From Rhodocista pekingensis (GTDB taxonomy: Bacteria > Pseudomonadota > Alphaproteobacteria > Azospirillales > Azospirillaceae): a stretch of DNA of 64,000 nucleotides. Position 1 is the first letter of the stretch. Each line of letters begins with the position of its first letter. Both the position numbers and the translations under genes were made by a program. Location: contig NZ_JBHTCM010000010.1 of assembly GCF_042665545.1 (NCBI RefSeq), forward strand, positions 921,899 through 985,898. Direction: 5' to 3'. This document shows, piece after piece, positions 60,374 through 64,000 of this stretch. The notes under the pieces were generated by a model. That model ran no database searches. It was given only the letters and a program-made list of their open reading frames with translations, and was not told where the DNA came from.

Positions 60374-63226
60374 ATGCCCGACACGCTTCCTGCCGCCCTG
60401 GCCGACAGGCCGTCCCCGTCCGACCATGGCCCGCGTGAGCGCTCCGGCGTGCCTGGCCGGGCCGCGATCTCCCGGCGCCTGTCGGCGCTGATCGTCACCA
60501 GCGGCCGCCCGGGGGAGGACAACCGCGGTGCCGACGCCCTGCGCGGCGCCGTGCTGGAGGTGCTGAAAGGCGCGCTGGAGGAGGGCCGCCGCGCCATCCG
60601 CAGCCGCTTCGAGGCCGGCGGCCGCGGCGATGACTGCGTGCGCGCCACGGCCCGGCTGGCCGACGCCATCATCCAGGCACTGGCCGATTTCGCCATCCAC
60701 CACGCCTATCCGGTCGCGGTGGCGACGCCGGGCGAACGCTTCGCCCTGGCCGCCACCGGCGGCTACGGCCGCAGCGAGCTGGCGCCCGCCTCCGACATCG
60801 ACCTGCTGTTCCTGCTGCCCTACAAGCGCACGCCGCGGGTGGAGCAGCTTGTCGAATACATGCTCTACATGCTGTGGGACCTGGGCTGGAAGGTCGGCCA
60901 TGCCGTGCGCAGCGCGGACGACTGCATCCGCCTGTCCCGCGACGACGTGACGATCCGCACGGCGCTGCTGGAATCCCGCTTCCTGTGGGGCGAGGCCGCC
61001 CTGTTCGGGGAGATGAAGAAGCGCTTCGCCCGCGAGGTGGCGGCCAACACCGCCTCTGCCTTCATCGAGGCGAAGCTGGCCGAGCGCGACGCACGCCACC
61101 TGAAGGTCAATGACAGCCGCTACGTGCTGGAGCCGAACCTGAAGGAGGGCAAGGGCGGCCTGCGCGACCTGCACACGCTGTTCTGGATCGCCAAGTACGC
61201 CTATCAGGTGGACGATGTGGAGGATCTGGTGGCGCAGGGCGTGCTGCTGCCGGAGGAGGCGCAGCGCTTCGCCAAGGCGCAGAACTTCCTGTGGACCGCG
61301 CGCTGCCATCTGCACTACCTGACCGGCCGGCAGGAGGACCGGCTGACCTTCGACGTGCAGGCGGAGATCGCCCGCCGGCTGGGCTATACCGACCATGCCG
61401 GCACCTCGGGCGCCGAGCGGTTCATGAAGCACTTCTTCCTGACCGCCAAGGACGTGGGCGACCTGACCCGCATCTTCTGCGCCAACCTGGAGCAGGAGAG
61501 CCGGCGGCCGCCGCGTTTCGCCTTCCTGCGCAAGGCGTTCAGCCGCAGCGGCGGGGTCGATGGCTTCCAGGTCGATGCCGGCCGCCTGAACATCCGGCAC
61601 GAGCGGCAGTTCCGCGACCGCCCGCTGGACATGATCCGGCTGTTCCATCTGGCCCAGGCGACCGACCTGGACATCCATCCCAACGCCCTGCGCGCCATCA
61701 CCCGCGCGCTCTCCGCCATCGGGCCGAAGCTGCGCGAGGACCCCGAGGCGAACCGCCTGTTCCTGGACATCCTGACCGGGGAGAAGGACCCGGAGATCAT
61801 CCTGCGACGGATGAGCGAAGCCGGCGTGCTGGCGCGCTTCGTGCCCGATTTCGGGCGCATCGTGGCGCTGATGCAGTTCGACATGTACCACACCTTCACG
61901 GTGGACGAGCACACGCTGTTCGCGTTGGGAATCCTGCACCGGATCGAGTCGGGGGCGCTGAATGACGAGGTACCGCTGGCGTCGGAGGTGATCCACACCG
62001 TCAGCTCGCGCCGCGCCCTCTACGTCGCCATGATGCTGCACGACATCGCCAAGGGCCGCGGCGGCGACCACTCCGTGCTGGGCGCCAAGGTGGCGGAGAA
62101 GCTCTGCCCCCGCCTGGGCATGACGGAGGAGGAGACGGAGACGGTGGCCTGGCTGGTGCGCTGGCACCTGATCATGTCCTCCACCGCCTTCAAGCGCGAC
62201 CTGGACGACGAGAAGACCGTGCGCGACTTCGTCGCCCTGGTGCAGAGCCCGGAGCGCCTGAAGCTGCTGCTCTGCCTGACCGTGGCCGACATCCGCGCCG
62301 TCGGTCCCGGCCGCTGGAACGGCTGGAAGGCGACGCTGCTGCGCCAGCTCTACTGGCGGGCGAAGGAGATGATGTCCGGCAGCGTCTTCGACGACGGCCG
62401 CGAGCGCCGCGTTTCGGCCGTGCAGGCCGCGCTGAGGGACGCGCTGTCCGACTGGCCGGCGGAAGCAGTGGACGCCCACCTGGGCTACGGCTATCCGCAC
62501 TACTGGCTGGCCTTCGACACCCAGACGCTGGCCCGGCACGCCCGCCTGATGCGGCAGGCCGACGCCGGGCGGGCGCCGCTGACGCTGGACACCCGGGTGG
62601 ACCGGGAGCGCGGCGTCACCGACGTGACGGTCTACACCGCCGACCATCCGGGCCTGTTCTCCCGTCTGGCCGGGGCGCTGGCCCTGGCCGGGGCGACCAT
62701 CGTGGACGCCCGCATCTTCACCATGAGCAACGGCATGGCGCTGGACGTCTTCTCCGTCCACGCCGCGCACGGCGGCAGCTTCGAGAGCCCGGACAAGCTG
62801 GCGCGGCTGGCGGCGCTGGTGGAGAAGGCGCTGGCCGGGGAGCTGCGCATGGCGGACGAGCTGGCGAAGCGCCGCTCCGCCACGCTGCCCAGCCGGGCCC
62901 GCGTCTTCAAGGTGCCGCCGCGCGTGCTGGTGGACAACACCGCCTCCACCGCCCACACGGTGGTCGAGGTGAACGGCCCCGACCGGCCGGGCCTGCTCTA
63001 CGCCGTCACCCGCGCCCTGACCGGGCTGAACCTCCAGATCGCCTCGGCCAAGGTGGCGACCTACGGCAACATGGCGGTGGACGTCTTCTACGTGAAGGAC
63101 GTGTTCGGCCTGAAGGTGACGCACGAGGCGAAGCTGACCCAGATCCGGCAGTCCCTGCTGGACGCCCTGGCCGACCCCGACACCGACACCCGGACCGCGA
63201 AGCCACCCCGCCGCAAGGCCGGCTGA
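60374..63226 (+). CDS. glnD: Bifunctional uridylyltransferase/uridylyl-removing enzyme GlnD
   Basis: 950 residues. The nucleotidyltransferase motif is GGYGRSELAPASDIDLLF (about 129-146). The HD hydrolase has MMLHDIAKGRGGDHS with His556 and Asp557. Two C-terminal ACT domains follow (YTADHPGLFSRLAGALALAG and VEVNGPDRPGLLYAVTRALT). It uridylylates PII proteins according to glutamine level, so it is the central nitrogen sensor. Confidence 0.96.
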   Translation: MPDTLPAALADRPSPSDHGPRERSGVPGRAAISRRLSALIVTSGRPGEDNRGADALRGAVLEVLKGALEEGRRAIRSRFEAGGRGDDCVRATARLADAIIQALADFAIHHAYPVAVATPGERFALAATGGYGRSELAPASDIDLLFLLPYKRTPRVEQLVEYMLYMLWDLGWKVGHAVRSADDCIRLSRDDVTIRTALLESRFLWGEAALFGEMKKRFAREVAANTASAFIEAKLAERDARHLKVNDSRYVLEPNLKEGKGGLRDLHTLFWIAKYAYQVDDVEDLVAQGVLLPEEAQRFAKAQNFLWTARCHLHYLTGRQEDRLTFDVQAEIARRLGYTDHAGTSGAERFMKHFFLTAKDVGDLTRIFCANLEQESRRPPRFAFLRKAFSRSGGVDGFQVDAGRLNIRHERQFRDRPLDMIRLFHLAQATDLDIHPNALRAITRALSAIGPKLREDPEANRLFLDILTGEKDPEIILRRMSEAGVLARFVPDFGRIVALMQFDMYHTFTVDEHTLFALGILHRIESGALNDEVPLASEVIHTVSSRRALYVAMMLHDIAKGRGGDHSVLGAKVAEKLCPRLGMTEEETETVAWLVRWHLIMSSTAFKRDLDDEKTVRDFVALVQSPERLKLLLCLTVADIRAVGPGRWNGWKATLLRQLYWRAKEMMSGSVFDDGRERRVSAVQAALRDALSDWPAEAVDAHLGYGYPHYWLAFDTQTLARHARLMRQADAGRAPLTLDTRVDRERGVTDVTVYTADHPGLFSRLAGALALAGATIVDARIFTMSNGMALDVFSVHAAHGGSFESPDKLARLAALVEKALAGELRMADELAKRRSATLPSRARVFKVPPRVLVDNTASTAHTVVEVNGPDRPGLLYAVTRALTGLNLQIASAKVATYGNMAVDVFYVKDVFGLKVTHEAKLTQIRQSLLDALADPDTDTRTAKPPRRKAG

Positions 63227-63250
63227 GGTCGGGGACCGTCCCCCGACCTC
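63225..63250. terminator. Perfect inverted repeat between glnD and usg
   Basis: Perfect 10-bp arms GAGGTCGGGG and CCCCGACCTC around a 6-base loop, starting at the glnD stop codon. No T-run follows, so it is a stem-loop transcript end or stabiliser rather than a classic terminator. Confidence 0.6.
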
Positions 63251-63313
63251 CCGCGGCCGGCCCCGTGCCCGGCACACCCCGGAGCGCTGCGTCCCAGGCG
63301 GGCGCGCCCCGCC

Positions 63314-63649
63314 CTATTGCAGGCGCAGGTCCGCGCCCAGGTGCCGGAGATCACCCGCGGAGACGAGGCCCAGGCTGGCGATGCGGACGCTGTGCAGCTT
63401 GCCGTCGATCTCCCGGCTCCAGAAGTCCAGGAACCGCTTCAGCACCGGGAATCGCGGGGCGATGTCCAGATTCTGCCAGACGAAGCTCTGCAACAGGCCG
63501 GGGTGGTCGGGCATGTGGTAGAGGATCTCCGCCGTCGTCAGGCGGTAGCCACGGAGCTGGCGGTGCAGGTCGCCCCCGTCGATTCCGGCGGAACTGGCCC
63601 CGGCGGGGGTGGCAAGCGGCTTCGTGATCGGTGTGCGCGGTCCCGTCAT
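63314..63649 (-). CDS. Usg-family protein
   Basis: 111 residues. The conserved core is QLRGYRLTTAEILYHMPDHP, followed by LLQSFVWQNLDIAPRFPVLK and RFLDFWSREIDGKLHSVRI, which match alphaproteobacterial Usg. GAGAGA precedes the ATG. The family is of unknown function. Confidence 0.92.
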   Translation of the reverse strand: MTGPRTPITKPLATPAGASSAGIDGGDLHRQLRGYRLTTAEILYHMPDHPGLLQSFVWQNLDIAPRFPVLKRFLDFWSREIDGKLHSVRIASLGLVSAGDLRHLGADLRLQ

Positions 63650-64000
63650 TCACGTCTCTCCCAGGCATGTCCGTTTCAGGCGGTTGACCCGGTGGCGGCC
63701 CGGCTTCCGCGCCCTGCTTCCGGCATCGGTGCTTCCGGCATCCGTCTGCGGTCCGCATGGCGGCTCCCTGCTGGCGGCCCGGCATCTTCCGGCCGGGTCC
63801 GCGCTGGCCGTGCCCGTCCCCAGCATGGCGCAGGGGCGAACCGTTTGTGAAGGGAAAAGTTCCTGAATTAACAATGGCTTGGCAGCAAGCTTGCGACTCT
63901 GCTGCCAGCATCGGCGGTGCCGCGGACGGGGACCTTCCTCACGGGAATCGCATTAGGAAAAGTTCTGTAGCGCGGCGGGGGGAAATGGATTCTGTATGTC
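63650..64000. other. Right-end intergenic region with hairpin
   Basis: No complete gene is seen. A perfect 8-bp inverted repeat TGGCAGCA/TGCTGCCA with a 12-base spacer lies at 63880-63907, and the sequence GGAAAAGTTC occurs twice (63853-63862 and 63956-63965). An ATG at 63985 with a G-rich tract just before it could open a plus-strand gene that leaves the window, but only five codons are visible. Confidence 0.5.

Noticed and set aside
59099..63277. 1392-codon minus-strand open frame over metZ and glnD
   Set aside because: It is antisense to well-supported genes and has no domain motif. High G+C makes stop codons rare in this frame.

Overview
The window is GC-rich alphaproteobacterial chromosome, most like the Azospirillaceae/Rhodospirillum centenum group. 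The evidence is the very high G+C, a RegB/RegA redox two-component pair, GlnD, a SAM-II riboswitch in front of metZ, a DUF3576 lipoprotein, a Usg protein and a phasin-like protein. The genus is an inference. Most of the sequence is dense core genome, with an exopolysaccharide locus at the left and two small toxin-antitoxin islets in the middle.

Region by region. (1) 0.7-4.3 kb and 9.4-20.4 kb hold an exopolysaccharide locus. It contains a GumK-like glucuronosyltransferase (GT70), two GT4 glycosyltransferases, a polyprenyl-phosphate hexose-1-phosphate transferase, galE, two related beta-helix proteins of the lyase/epimerase type, an OpgC-type acyltransferase, a Wzy-like polymerase, a GumI-like glycosyltransferase and a beta-propeller protein. 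The locus is interrupted at 4.4-8.8 kb by a membrane-anchored unknown, an ABC-2 exporter pair and, divergent from it, regB-regA. (2) 20.4-26.7 kb holds a SemiSWEET, a DUF465 protein and what looks like a BigR/SqrR-type sulfide-response regulon: an ArsR-family repressor divergent from a DUF2892 membrane protein, then an RND efflux pair divergent from a second DUF2892 protein. Similar operators lie in both divergent gaps. (3) 26.8-38.8 kb is mostly housekeeping: rlmN, tgt, a diguanylate cyclase, fur, an XRE regulator overlapping an Hsp70-like gene, holA, lptE, leuS and a lipoprotein. (4) 38.8-44 kb holds a HicB-like gene divergent from a PIN/RHH pair, a porin, a YggS protein, a nucleotidyltransferase-like protein, tRNA-Ser(GGA), an AT-rich patch and mqsRA. 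(5) 44.1-53 kb holds a TonB-domain protein, a DUF2157/GDYXXLXY pair, a TetR-CDF operon with a near-perfect operator, a pseudouridine synthase, a phosphoesterase, a 2OG oxygenase and two envelope lipoproteins, one of them OmpA-like. (6) 52.9-57.3 kb is a signalling cluster: a LuxR-type response regulator, a short HisKA/receiver-like protein and a multi-PAS hybrid kinase. (7) 57.3-63.6 kb holds secB, metZ under a SAM-II riboswitch with an intrinsic terminator, a phasin-like gene, glnD and usg.

The most distinctive logic is in three places. The GumK plus GumI pair suggests a xanthan-like Man-GlcA-Man side chain, to be polymerised by the Wzy-like protein and possibly trimmed or modified by the beta-helix proteins. 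The two matched operators tie a persulfide-type repressor to both DUF2892 genes and the RND pump. The mqsA antitoxin carries a pure hexanucleotide repeat at the place where part of the family zinc site should be.
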